DNA of 64,000 nt from Granulosicoccus antarcticus IMCC3135 (lineage in GTDB: Bacteria; Pseudomonadota; Gammaproteobacteria; Granulosicoccales; Granulosicoccaceae). The stretch is from positions 4,708,501 to 4,772,500 of the forward strand of contig NZ_CP018632.1 in assembly GCF_002215215.1 (NCBI RefSeq). The letters are read 5' to 3'. Of this stretch, positions 54,429 through 62,924 are shown in pieces. The notes beneath the pieces are model-generated. The model had not been told where the DNA came from. It did not search any database and saw only the letters and a list, made by a program, of their open reading frames with translations. The first letter of the stretch is position 1; the number at the start of each line of letters is the position of its first letter. A program made the translations under genes and the position numbers.

Positions 54429-55421
54429 TTATTTCAACTCATATTGGATGTTGAGCGGGATGACTTCCGATGTATCCACAGGCACTTCATACAGCTTTAC
54501 CTCCCAATCACCCGCAAGAGGCATTGCAGTACCTGAGCGTGATGCCCTGGCACCAACAGTCACCATTGCACTGGAGCTGAGACTCTGATCAGGCATCATC
54601 GCCATAGAATCATCAAGTTTGACCGTGGTAGGAAAGTCCGAAATTTGACGACGGGTAACAGCTAGCGGCATAGCTGACTCACCCGCAGCCTGTGCGTAAA
54701 CATAAACGACATCATCAGGTGAAAATGTACTCGATATTTCTGGGTCAAGCGTAATATATAAACTTAACTCCGGATTGACAGACGTATTATCGCGAGTACT
54801 ATCCACGTCAGCTACCATGTCATTCGCAGCGTCACTTTCGGACCTTGTGTCAACTCGAGTTACCGAAAACGCTATAGCCGCATCAATTAGCTCAATAGAG
54901 TTGCTATCCGGTGGAATTTCGCGTTTTAGCAATTCAAACAGGATGACAGCAGCCTCATCATTTCCAGACTGTTGATTGACCAAAGCCATCATCCATAAGC
55001 TCGGCTTGTGTTTATTGTCTATATCAAGTGAACGGCCTAATAGATCGAACGCCTTTCCCGCAAATGAACCGTTGTTCATTGATGCGATGATTTCTGCATG
55101 ATAGGCAAGTAAATCAGGTTGATCTGGAAACTGCTCCCTTGTGGATTGAATCAACGCGTCTGCCTCTTCGTATTGTTGTTGATCAAACAACACTTTTGCC
55201 TGAGACAGTTGCACTTCAAATTCACCTGGCTTTGCCTTCAGGTATTTTTCAAGCTCTTTCTTCAGTTTTATCTGCTCGCGGGAGGCGTAGGAGTCAAACT
55301 CACTATCAATATCTGCACTAATTGATGATTCGCTAATTGAATCTGCAGACTGCCCTTCGTGATAAACAACCATCAACAAGGAAAGCACAGAGAGACCTGA
55401 CAAGAATATTCGTACAGACAT
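54429..55421 (-). CDS. Exported TPR protein with a CcmI/CycH-like C-terminal domain
   Basis: A 330-residue protein with an N-terminal signal or anchor (MSVRIFLSGLSVLSLLMVVY). A helical TPR region (about 45-185; KELEKYLKAKPGEFEVQLSQ, YEEADALIQSTREQFPDQ, AFDLLGRSLDIDNKHKPSLW) is followed by a beta domain (about 225-330). The latter strongly resembles the C-terminal domain of cytochrome c biogenesis factor CcmI: LYITLDPEISSTFSPDDVVY, AMPLAVTRRQISDFPTTVKL and DDSMAMMPDQSLSSSAMVTV. No ccm genes are nearby. It follows the PP2C gene by 56 bp on the same strand, so its job may lie with the signalling set rather than haem attachment. Confidence 0.75.
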   Translation of the reverse strand: MSVRIFLSGLSVLSLLMVVYHEGQSADSISESSISADIDSEFDSYASREQIKLKKELEKYLKAKPGEFEVQLSQAKVLFDQQQYEEADALIQSTREQFPDQPDLLAYHAEIIASMNNGSFAGKAFDLLGRSLDIDNKHKPSLWMMALVNQQSGNDEAAVILFELLKREIPPDSNSIELIDAAIAFSVTRVDTRSESDAANDMVADVDSTRDNTSVNPELSLYITLDPEISSTFSPDDVVYVYAQAAGESAMPLAVTRRQISDFPTTVKLDDSMAMMPDQSLSSSAMVTVGARASRSGTAMPLAGDWEVKLYEVPVDTSEVIPLNIQYELK

Positions 55422-55477
55422 GTCTTATTCACACTCAATTGTTGAACACTATTCGATATACCGCAACCAGAGTTCTA

Positions 55478-56296
55478 CTACACGCTTCTGCGTTGCACCG
55501 TCTTATCCAGATCTTCTGTTTTATTGAAAGTAGCCGAGGTGCCATCCACCTTAACTATAACAACGGATATATTGTCATTACCTCCGTTTGCGTTTGCAAT
55601 GGAGATCAACTCATTGCAGGCCATATCAGGTGAATGTCGTATTTTTTGCACAAGAACTTTCTGCAGAAGCTTCGCATCAATCAAATTACTCAGACCATCG
55701 GAACATAACAGGAAAACATCTCCTTCGGAAACATTCTCCAGCGTAATATCAGGGAATATGTTTTCCAATAACCCGATTGCCTTGATCAATATATTTTTTG
55801 AGGGTGCCGTGCCTTTCTGCCCAGCATCGTACCACTCTTGATACATTGTATGATCACGAGTTAGTTGCTGTAAATCACCTCCTCTAAGTCGGTATAGCCT
55901 GCTATCTCCGACGTTAAAAATGACGACCTGCTTCTTGTTTTGCAAGAAATATGCACCAACCAGGGTGGTACCCATCCCCTGACCGAGGTTAGAACCGTTA
56001 TTGCGATTCTTGGCCAATATCAATTCATTACATGCATTGACGGCATCCAGAACAATGTTGTAGTAGTCTTCTTGCCTGACAGGTTCACGTATATTTTCAG
56101 CATGAATCTTGATACGAGACATAAGCTCATCAAGCGTTGACTGGCTTGCAACCTCACCCGACATATGCCCTCCCATGCCATCTGCGATTGCATAGAGATT
56201 TGCTTCTGAATCAACGGTCAGCGAATCCTCATTGTGTTTTCGCGCCTGCCCAACATCTGTTACTCCGGCTGCATCCAGTTTTAGCGCTAATTTCAT
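55478..56296 (-). CDS. PP2C-family Ser/Thr protein phosphatase
   Basis: A 272-residue soluble phosphatase with all main metal and phosphate motifs: GQARKHNEDS, YAIADGMGGHMSGE with D39, VIFNVGDSRLYRLR, LLCSDGLSNLI and GGNDNISVVIVKV. It resembles PstP/PrpC phosphatases that reverse Hanks-type kinases. The kinase at 45752 is the obvious counterpart. It heads a two-gene set with the TPR/CcmI-like protein. Confidence 0.9.
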   Translation of the reverse strand: MKLALKLDAAGVTDVGQARKHNEDSLTVDSEANLYAIADGMGGHMSGEVASQSTLDELMSRIKIHAENIREPVRQEDYYNIVLDAVNACNELILAKNRNNGSNLGQGMGTTLVGAYFLQNKKQVVIFNVGDSRLYRLRGGDLQQLTRDHTMYQEWYDAGQKGTAPSKNILIKAIGLLENIFPDITLENVSEGDVFLLCSDGLSNLIDAKLLQKVLVQKIRHSPDMACNELISIANANGGNDNISVVIVKVDGTSATFNKTEDLDKTVQRRSV

Positions 56297-56556
56297 TTAA
56301 TTATTAACCTTTAATGCTCGCTTACAGTTTCGTTGAACGAAAATGTCCCGTGTCACAAATACTTCTATAATGCCTCGCGCATAATATCAATTTCCAATAT
56401 TATTGCGACTGCGTGTGTTATATTTTTCACACTTGTCAATTGAATAATTATCACTCTAGCCAGTAAATCTTTCAAGATCATTTTCGGCTGATGTTTGATA
56501 TTAGATAACGTATAAAGGTTCTCATAATTTTTTAAAGAAGGACAAGCCATTCGTCG

Positions 56557-57384
56557 ATGAACATGTATTTGCGCAACACTATCGCTGGCTGCATCTGGGC
56601 GTTAAGCACAGTTCACGCTCAAGCCCATGACTTTTGGATAGAACCAGATTCGTTCACGCCAAATGAAAATCAAGCCGTGGCAATATCCCTGCGCTTTGGA
56701 GTGGGTTTCAACGGACAAACCCTGCCCTACGTCAACTCCTTCTTCACCGATTTCAGCCTTACCGATAAAAACAGTCGTTCGCACATCCGATCCAGACAAG
56801 GCGATGACCCAGCCGCAACAATAACGGCGACAGCCGGTGCCCAGTTGCTGGGTTACCAGAGTGTCCCCCAGTTTGTAGAATTGAAAGCTGATAAATTTAA
56901 CCAATATCTTGAAGAGGAAGGAATTGAATATATTCGCGTAGAACGTGAACGTCGGGGAGAAAGCGATTCGCCAGCTCCGGAAAATTTCGTACGTTGCGCC
57001 AAAGCACTGATTCAAACTGGCCCTGCAGATCAAGATGTGTATCGAAAAAAACTCGGTTACACACTTGAACTCATTCCACAAAGTGACCCATATCAGCTCG
57101 AAAAAGACGATAAACTGCAATTCCAGTTACTCTATAAAGACAAGCCAATCGATGGCTTACAGTTGCAAGCGGTCTCCAAAGCTGATCCAGATAATGTGCA
57201 GAAAATTCGTACAGATATGAACGGTAAAGCTAGCGTTAAAATTGATAAATATGGGGTGTGGCTAATAAAGGTTGTGCTTATCCTACCCATTGAACGGAGG
57301 CAACAGATCAATAATGAAACAAAATTCGCATTATGGCAAAGTTATTGGGCGAGCTATGTTTTCGAACTCGTTGATGAAAGCTGA
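56557..57384 (+). CDS. DUF4198 periplasmic protein
   Basis: A 275-residue secreted protein. The signal peptide ends VHAQA, and the mature N-terminus is HDFWIEPDSFTPNENQAVAI, the DUF4198 opening. The late part (KDDKLQFQLLYKDKPIDGLQLQAV then TDMNGKASVKIDKYGVWLIKVV) matches the beta-sandwich of this family. DUF4198 proteins often accompany metal uptake or cobalt/nickel systems, but none is adjacent here. A ribosome-like AAGGA sits unusually far (14 bases) upstream. Function unknown. Confidence 0.75.
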   Translation: MNMYLRNTIAGCIWALSTVHAQAHDFWIEPDSFTPNENQAVAISLRFGVGFNGQTLPYVNSFFTDFSLTDKNSRSHIRSRQGDDPAATITATAGAQLLGYQSVPQFVELKADKFNQYLEEEGIEYIRVERERRGESDSPAPENFVRCAKALIQTGPADQDVYRKKLGYTLELIPQSDPYQLEKDDKLQFQLLYKDKPIDGLQLQAVSKADPDNVQKIRTDMNGKASVKIDKYGVWLIKVVLILPIERRQQINNETKFALWQSYWASYVFELVDES

Positions 57385-57434
57385 TTGATTACGTGCCGTA
57401 AAGCGATCTTACACAAGCAAGTCTCTAAACAGAC

Positions 57435-58394
57435 TCATGCACACAAATCAAGTTGCTCGACCGATATAGTAGAAGGCATATAAGTGAATACTTCTGGATT
57501 AGTTCCAAAACTCAGTAACAGATTACCTTCCGACTCGCCAATGATATAGGTGAATATTCTGAATGGATCATGATACTGACCACCGCCGTCCGAAAACAAC
57601 GTAAGAAAATTGAAGCCAAAACAACCTTGCTCGGTTCTTCCGTAAAACCTGATCAACCCTTGGCCAGAAAGTTCCACATATTGATCTGATTCAGGAAAAA
57701 TCCATAATCCTTTCAGTTCCAGCGGAAATTCATCACCAACAACGCCTGATGACCTGATGTAAGCTGGACGAGTAGATAAAGTAGTGGGCCTGTTTTCGGC
57801 AGTAAAACTAATTTCATTTCCATAAAACAACTGCCCTCTCTCGACCAGGTATATCGAATAGTCCGCATAGGGTGTGGGGCGTCGGGAAACATCATCTCCA
57901 GGCCTGTTGGAACAGCTGCTAATATCATAGTCGACACCGACTTCCCAATCACTTATTTCACAAGTTGCCTGAGTATTGAAGAAAAGCACTGAATCGTCAG
58001 AGCGCGGTATTATCGAATAGGTTTTAGTGACGAAATTTATATTACTGACGGTTCCCCTGTCAGGTAGAACATAAGAAAAACTCTCCTCTACGGTACCAGT
58101 AGTTTTGGTGTCGAACGCAGCTATAGAACACGTTAAATCAAAATAGCCCGATACCGTCTTGGTAAACTTACCGTTCGTGAGAAATTCGATGGCAGTAGTC
58201 AGAGATAAGGAACCACTTGATGAATCACAAGGCGTAATCCAGCTGCCCACAATGGGACTGTTTGCGAGATCGGATGAACCGGTATCACTACTTCCGCCTC
58301 CACTACTGCACGACGCCATAAGAAATGGGAAAAGAACGACAATACGCCAGGCACGGTTTAGCAGGCGAGGAAGATCCGGAAACCTAGAACTCAT
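57435..58394 (-). CDS. Hypothetical lipoprotein
   Basis: A 319-residue protein with a basic N-terminus, hydrophobic core and lipobox LMASC, followed by a Gly/Ser linker. The rest is beta-rich with several Cys (ITPCDSSSG, LTCSIAAFD, EQGCFGFNF). I recognise no family. The ATG at 58394 lies inside the end of the upstream barrel gene (11-base overlap), so both are co-translated. It is probably outer-membrane anchored and may be the barrel's partner. Confidence 0.65.
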   Translation of the reverse strand: MSSRFPDLPRLLNRAWRIVVLFPFLMASCSSGGGSSDTGSSDLANSPIVGSWITPCDSSSGSLSLTTAIEFLTNGKFTKTVSGYFDLTCSIAAFDTKTTGTVEESFSYVLPDRGTVSNINFVTKTYSIIPRSDDSVLFFNTQATCEISDWEVGVDYDISSCSNRPGDDVSRRPTPYADYSIYLVERGQLFYGNEISFTAENRPTTLSTRPAYIRSSGVVGDEFPLELKGLWIFPESDQYVELSGQGLIRFYGRTEQGCFGFNFLTLFSDGGGQYHDPFRIFTYIIGESEGNLLLSFGTNPEVFTYMPSTISVEQLDLCA

Positions 58395-59667
58395 ACCGTA
58401 TACCTGCGCCAAGATAAGTTTCAGAAACATTTTCATAACCGAGTAAAGACTGTAAATTGGCAAACAGCTGTAACCCGCTACGCAATACCGCAGTTGCGCC
58501 TCCTCCCAAATAGAAGTAATCAGAGTCGAGTTGACGTTCGGGAAATCGTTGCGCTACCGCAGCATTGGATACAGTTCCCTGACTGAATCCAGCAAGCGAG
58601 CCCCTTAGGCTGCTACTGGTATCCTTGAATTCGTGTATCCACTCAAAGTCTCCCTTCAAAGAGACAACGGCCACTGCCGTGCTAATGACATAGGTCGATC
58701 CAAATCCGACACCTGTAGTCAAGGATTCAACTTCCTGATCTGTCAAACGTAAAGCGAATCCGCCACCCGAGCCGGGCGCTGGATGCCCCGGTGAATTAGC
58801 GAGATCCAGTTGTTCACGATAGCCATCTATACTGACTTGAGCATAAGACAAGCGTGTGTATGGAGAATACTCGAATTGCCTGTATTGTCGCTTGAGACCA
58901 GTCGCAAAGCTGGCACGAACCAAATCACTATTAGTTTCGGCAACGATCACTTCATTGACACGATCCAGAAGAATGAAACTATCCTCATCGCGCAATCCAT
59001 TAACAGTCTGAGCGCGCCTGAAATCAAATTCTCCAGACCCTATACTGACGATACCATCGATGTAATAAGTATCATTTTCATGGATACCATAGAAGGAGAA
59101 AACATCAAATGACCCTTCTACATCATTGCTTACAACGTTTACCGATCCGGTTGTGGTGAAATTGTCCTTTGGTGCTGAACAGCCCGACACCTTGCTGGCA
59201 CCCAACATTACACCAACAAACGACGTTGAAGAAAGAGCATAGTCAATAGACAACGCTGTCGCTGTAGTATCCCAATCAATGCCTGCCCCCGGGTTTATTG
59301 ATTGCTCATCTCCCGTAGCACCAAACGCACTGACCAAAAGTCCGATTCTGCTGGAGATGCCATCCTCGTCGCCCGCAGCACTACCCGATATATCAGACTC
59401 CTGGTTCGACGCGACAATTAACGGATTCTGCCCACTGAGATTGGCTGATCGCCGTTGAAAATTTGTTCCAAACTCGAGTGTTCGTAGCCCCGCAGCGCTG
59501 GCCAGATCGATCGTATCCAGATCTGAATTGAACGGTGACAGTGGATCCAGATTTGAATTTTCCGAAAAATCTATTGTAGGGCAGCTAGCAACAGCATCGC
59601 TCAGGCTCAAGAACGGCCCTGCGAGCAGTAGAATGGTAACTGATTTCAATTTTCGATATTTTTTCAG
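58384..59667 (-). CDS. Outer-membrane beta-barrel protein, paralogue of the 46988 gene
   Basis: About 427 residues. A signal peptide (LKSVTILLLAGPFLSLSDAVAS) is followed by a short variable region, then a barrel from RIGLLVSAFGATGD to the C-terminal LGAGIRYEF with terminal Phe. Internal strands (DYALSSTSFVGVMLGASKVS, YYIDGIVSIGSGEFDFRRAQ, FYLGGGATAVLRSGLQLFAN) match those of the 46988 protein (YYTIGAGASAVLQGGTQLYT). No ATG fits; CTG 59667 or ATT 59670 lie after GGAGA, with TTG 59649 as alternative. It follows gdhA by under 30 bp. Confidence 0.75.
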   Translation of the reverse strand: MKKYRKLKSVTILLLAGPFLSLSDAVASCPTIDFSENSNLDPLSPFNSDLDTIDLASAAGLRTLEFGTNFQRRSANLSGQNPLIVASNQESDISGSAAGDEDGISSRIGLLVSAFGATGDEQSINPGAGIDWDTTATALSIDYALSSTSFVGVMLGASKVSGCSAPKDNFTTTGSVNVVSNDVEGSFDVFSFYGIHENDTYYIDGIVSIGSGEFDFRRAQTVNGLRDEDSFILLDRVNEVIVAETNSDLVRASFATGLKRQYRQFEYSPYTRLSYAQVSIDGYREQLDLANSPGHPAPGSGGGFALRLTDQEVESLTTGVGFGSTYVISTAVAVVSLKGDFEWIHEFKDTSSSLRGSLAGFSQGTVSNAAVAQRFPERQLDSDYFYLGGGATAVLRSGLQLFANLQSLLGYENVSETYLGAGIRYEF

Positions 59668-59693
59668 AATGATTCTCCGAATTGATTACGCTT

Positions 59694-61040
59694 CTAGACC
59701 ACTCCAAACGCCAAAACTGCATCTCCTACTTTCTTGAATCCAGCAATGTTTGCACCTTTGGCATAGTTGCAATAGCCACCTTCATTGCCAGCTTCGTAGC
59801 AGCGATCATGAATGCTCAACATGATTTCTCGCAGCATCACACTAAGCTCAGCTCCGCCCCAAGAACGCTTACCTGCGTTCTGACTCATTTCCAGACCAGA
59901 CATTGCGACGCCACCTGCATTTGCAGCTTTAGCCGGTGCAAACAAGACCTTGGCATCCAGAAAAGCCTTCACGCCTTCAGCAAGCGTAGGCATATTGGCT
60001 CCTTCTGAAACCGCCATACACCCATTGGCTATTAACGTCTTTGCATCGTGACCTTCGATTTCATTCTGTGTGGCACAGGGCAGTGCAACATCACAGCTCA
60101 CTCCCCACGGACGGCTACCTTGATGGAATTCCGCACCGAATTCTTCAGCATATTCGCTGATACGACCGCGTCTGCGTATTTTCAGATCCTTCACCCAATC
60201 AATCTTTTCCTGTGTAAAGCCGTTCTTGTCATACACGAATCCGTCGGAATCTGACATCGTCAGAATTTTTGCACCATTCAGCAAAGCCTGTTCGGCAGCA
60301 TAAGTGGCCACATTACCTGATCCAGATACAAGGACCGTTTTTCCTTCAAGTGAATCGTTTGCAGCCTTCAGCATATCGATCAGGAAGTAGACACAGCCAT
60401 ATCCCGTTGCTTCGGTGCGCATCGCACTACCACCATAATCCAGGCCTTTCCCTGTTAGAACACCTGTAAATTGATTCGTGATGCGCTTGTATTGACCGAA
60501 CATATACCCGATCTCCTTGCCTCCAACACCAATATCTCCAGCTGGTACATCGATATCCTCGCCAACATGGCGATAGAGTTCAGTCATGAACGATTGACAA
60601 AATCGCATGATTTCATGATCAGATTTTCCACGAGGATTAAAGTCCGCCCCACCTTTACCACCCCCCATTGGCAAACCCGTTAGCGAATTTTTGAATGTCT
60701 GTTCAAAAGCCAGAAATTTGAGGATGGACTGATTAACCGAAGTATGAAACCTCAGGCCACCTTTGTAAGGACCGATAGCATTGTTATTCTGAATTCGATA
60801 TCCGCGATTGACCCGTATATTGTTGTTATCGTCATGCCAGCAAACACGAAAGGAAATGATGCGGTCGGGTTCACATAAACGTTCCAGGACCTGTTCTTGT
60901 GCGTATATCCTGTGGTCTTGCATCCACGGGATAATGTCGGATGCCACTTCGTGCACTGCCTGATGAAATTCGACTTCACCAGGGTTCCTGCTGATTAACC
61001 CGTCCATAAAATGCTCGATATCCGTGGCACGTGTTTGCAT
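59694..61040 (-). CDS. gdhA: Glutamate dehydrogenase, NADP-type
   Basis: A 448-residue hexameric GDH. The substrate site PMGGGKGGADFNPRGKSD has the catalytic Lys region, GDIGVGGKEIGYMFGQYKRI follows, and the nucleotide fold GKTVLVSGSGNVATYAAEQA lies in the second domain. It makes glutamate from 2-oxoglutarate and ammonia. Length and motifs match the biosynthetic NADP-dependent class. GGAG lies 9 bases before the ATG. The two envelope-protein genes downstream may share its transcript. Confidence 0.95.
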   Translation of the reverse strand: MQTRATDIEHFMDGLISRNPGEVEFHQAVHEVASDIIPWMQDHRIYAQEQVLERLCEPDRIISFRVCWHDDNNNIRVNRGYRIQNNNAIGPYKGGLRFHTSVNQSILKFLAFEQTFKNSLTGLPMGGGKGGADFNPRGKSDHEIMRFCQSFMTELYRHVGEDIDVPAGDIGVGGKEIGYMFGQYKRITNQFTGVLTGKGLDYGGSAMRTEATGYGCVYFLIDMLKAANDSLEGKTVLVSGSGNVATYAAEQALLNGAKILTMSDSDGFVYDKNGFTQEKIDWVKDLKIRRRGRISEYAEEFGAEFHQGSRPWGVSCDVALPCATQNEIEGHDAKTLIANGCMAVSEGANMPTLAEGVKAFLDAKVLFAPAKAANAGGVAMSGLEMSQNAGKRSWGGAELSVMLREIMLSIHDRCYEAGNEGGYCNYAKGANIAGFKKVGDAVLAFGVV

Positions 61041-61492
61041 CTATTCAGCTCCGTAAGCGGTATCGACATGATCTGGAACAGAATTGCAACTGGCGATTGA
61101 TACAAACACTCTCGATAAATACAGAGTCAACCAGAGTTGCAAAATACCTGTTTAGAGGCGAATAGATTTATTCCTAATTGGATACTAAATCAACAAGACT
61201 TAAGGCTAGTCATCTGCACTGTAAAGCTGGATCACAGGCGTGTACAGTGTGTTACCTCTATTGAAAAATGCCTACAACCATCAGTCTCAGTTCGTATCAG
61301 GTAGAAATGGAACTAGTCGACTTTATAGCTAATGCAAATTGCTGCAGCTAAATATTTATGAACAGGAAAGAGTTATGTCGCCTTAGCTTTTATCGGTTGC
61401 TTTATTAATCCCATTTTTTAAAGTCATATTGCGATATCACACCGAACAGCATTACAGGAACAGACGTAATTTCCACACAGGAGGAAATGGTA
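61041..61492. other. 452-bp intergenic region
   Basis: Divergent promoter space for gdhA and the DUF4331 gene. It is AT-rich, with one short inverted repeat (CACTGT near 61219 and ACAGTG near 61250). A consensus AGGAGG at 61479-61484 is the ribosome site of the DUF4331 gene. No gene or RNA is recognised. Confidence 0.5.
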
Positions 61493-62194
61493 ATGACCAA
61501 GATTCGATCGAAAGTCTGCATCGTCAAAAAATATTGCATCACCGCAGCATGTTCAACATTGCTTGCATCCGGTGCCGCGTATTCGGCTGACCATGCAGAC
61601 AGCCCGAACCAGCGAGGCAGCCTGGCTGCGCGCCAAGCCGACATCACTGATGTCTATGCCTTCATGAACCCAAGCGATAGCGATGAGTTGGTACTGATGT
61701 TGTTAGTCGCACCAGACGCATCAGGAGTACTTCCCGATAGCGAACCAACCCCTACCTTTGCAAGCGATATTAGCTACAACATCCTCATGCAGAACTACAG
61801 TGGTACAACGGCAGGAGATCATTTACGCATCTCTTGTATGTTCACGGACGCGACACCACAGGTTGTCTTCTGTGGACTGGATAGCTTATCGGTGTCGGGT
61901 GATGTTGGAACTACCACTGCAACCGAAGGCTTGAGAGTATTCACTGGTATTACTGACGATCCGTTCTTTTTCAATAGCGGTGGCTTGAATGCAACATTCA
62001 ATGCCGATCCTCCAAGCCCCATGTTTGAGGAAGGAGCTAATCCGGATAGCCCTTTTGTTAATGCTACCGGTCAATTCAATGCCTTTGCCGATCAGAACGT
62101 TCTTGCCATCGTTATCGGAGTGGATAGAGACCTGGTTACCAACAATCAGGCAAGCCCGGAGCTCAGATTGTGGGCAGCAACGGCACCAATGTAG
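61493..62194 (+). CDS. DUF4331-family exported protein, N-terminal-half type
   Basis: A 233-residue secreted protein. The signal peptide ends GAAYSA, and the mature N-terminus is DHADSPNQRGSLAARQADIT followed by DVYAFMNPSD, the DUF4331 opening. Full DUF4331 proteins are commonly 400-600 residues; this one stops after the first half. The second half seems to be the next gene. The ATG at 61493 is 8 bases from AGGAGG; an ATG at 61487 is too close. The function of the family is unknown. Confidence 0.78.
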   Translation: MTKIRSKVCIVKKYCITAACSTLLASGAAYSADHADSPNQRGSLAARQADITDVYAFMNPSDSDELVLMLLVAPDASGVLPDSEPTPTFASDISYNILMQNYSGTTAGDHLRISCMFTDATPQVVFCGLDSLSVSGDVGTTTATEGLRVFTGITDDPFFFNSGGLNATFNADPPSPMFEEGANPDSPFVNATGQFNAFADQNVLAIVIGVDRDLVTNNQASPELRLWAATAPM

Positions 62195-62245
62195 TCTGCT
62201 GACATTCGTGAACGTAACTCACATCGAATAGCGAGGATACAGAAA

Positions 62246-62815
62246 ATGATCAACAAATCCATATTCAAACTGATTATCGCTGCAACATTGATGACAACGG
62301 TAGTTGCCTGCAGTAGCGACGACGATAATGACAATACACCCGGCAACGGAACCGGTGGCAGTGTTGATGAAACAGGTGCCTTACCGGTCATCCTGGATCG
62401 CATGGGTCGCCCCGGTGTCAACACGGCATTGATTGCAACTGATGACGACAAAGACGCCTATAACCTTGCAGGAGATCCCGCACAGTGGGCTGGTTCATTC
62501 ACGGTCGCCATTACCGAGCGCGCCGCAGCCATAGACAGTCTGGACACAGTCGAGGGTAATGCGCTGGCTAGTCCTAGCGCACTTGCCGATTTGTTAGTTG
62601 ATGACCGACTACGAATTGATACCTCGGTACCGGAGTGCAACAACTATCTTGCACTGGAACTCAGTGTCGGTGGATGCGGAGGCCGAACATTGGAGCGAGA
62701 TGTCATCGACGACACCCTGCAACAATTGGTAGTTGCGGATACCCCAGTCTCTGACCTTGCCGACAACGACAGTAGTTTCCAGAGTGAATGGCCATTTCTC
62801 GGCGTTGCTAACTAA
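62246..62815 (+). CDS. DUF4331-related lipoprotein (C-terminal-half type)
   Basis: A 189-residue lipoprotein with lipobox TVVAC and an Asp/Asn/Gly-rich linker. LPVILDRMGRPGVNTALI is the segment that typically begins the second half of DUF4331 proteins, and VPECNNYLALELSVGGCGGR with TLERDVIDDTL ends it. It follows the N-terminal-half gene by 51 bp with its own ribosome site (GAGGA), so the two are a split pair rather than a frameshift. Confidence 0.72.
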   Translation: MINKSIFKLIIAATLMTTVVACSSDDDNDNTPGNGTGGSVDETGALPVILDRMGRPGVNTALIATDDDKDAYNLAGDPAQWAGSFTVAITERAAAIDSLDTVEGNALASPSALADLLVDDRLRIDTSVPECNNYLALELSVGGCGGRTLERDVIDDTLQQLVVADTPVSDLADNDSSFQSEWPFLGVAN

Positions 62816-62924
62816 CGGAGCAGTTCAATACAATGTGCGGTAGACACATATTAGTGAACGGTGTGTCTGCCCGCACCTTAAAGACCGGGGCTACAGATAA
62901 CCGGCAAAAGGGGCGTCAAAACAC

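Noticed and set aside
59694-61040. gdhA as part of the signalling set
   Set aside because: It is a standard ammonia-assimilation enzyme; its only link is being upstream of a barrel gene on the same strand.
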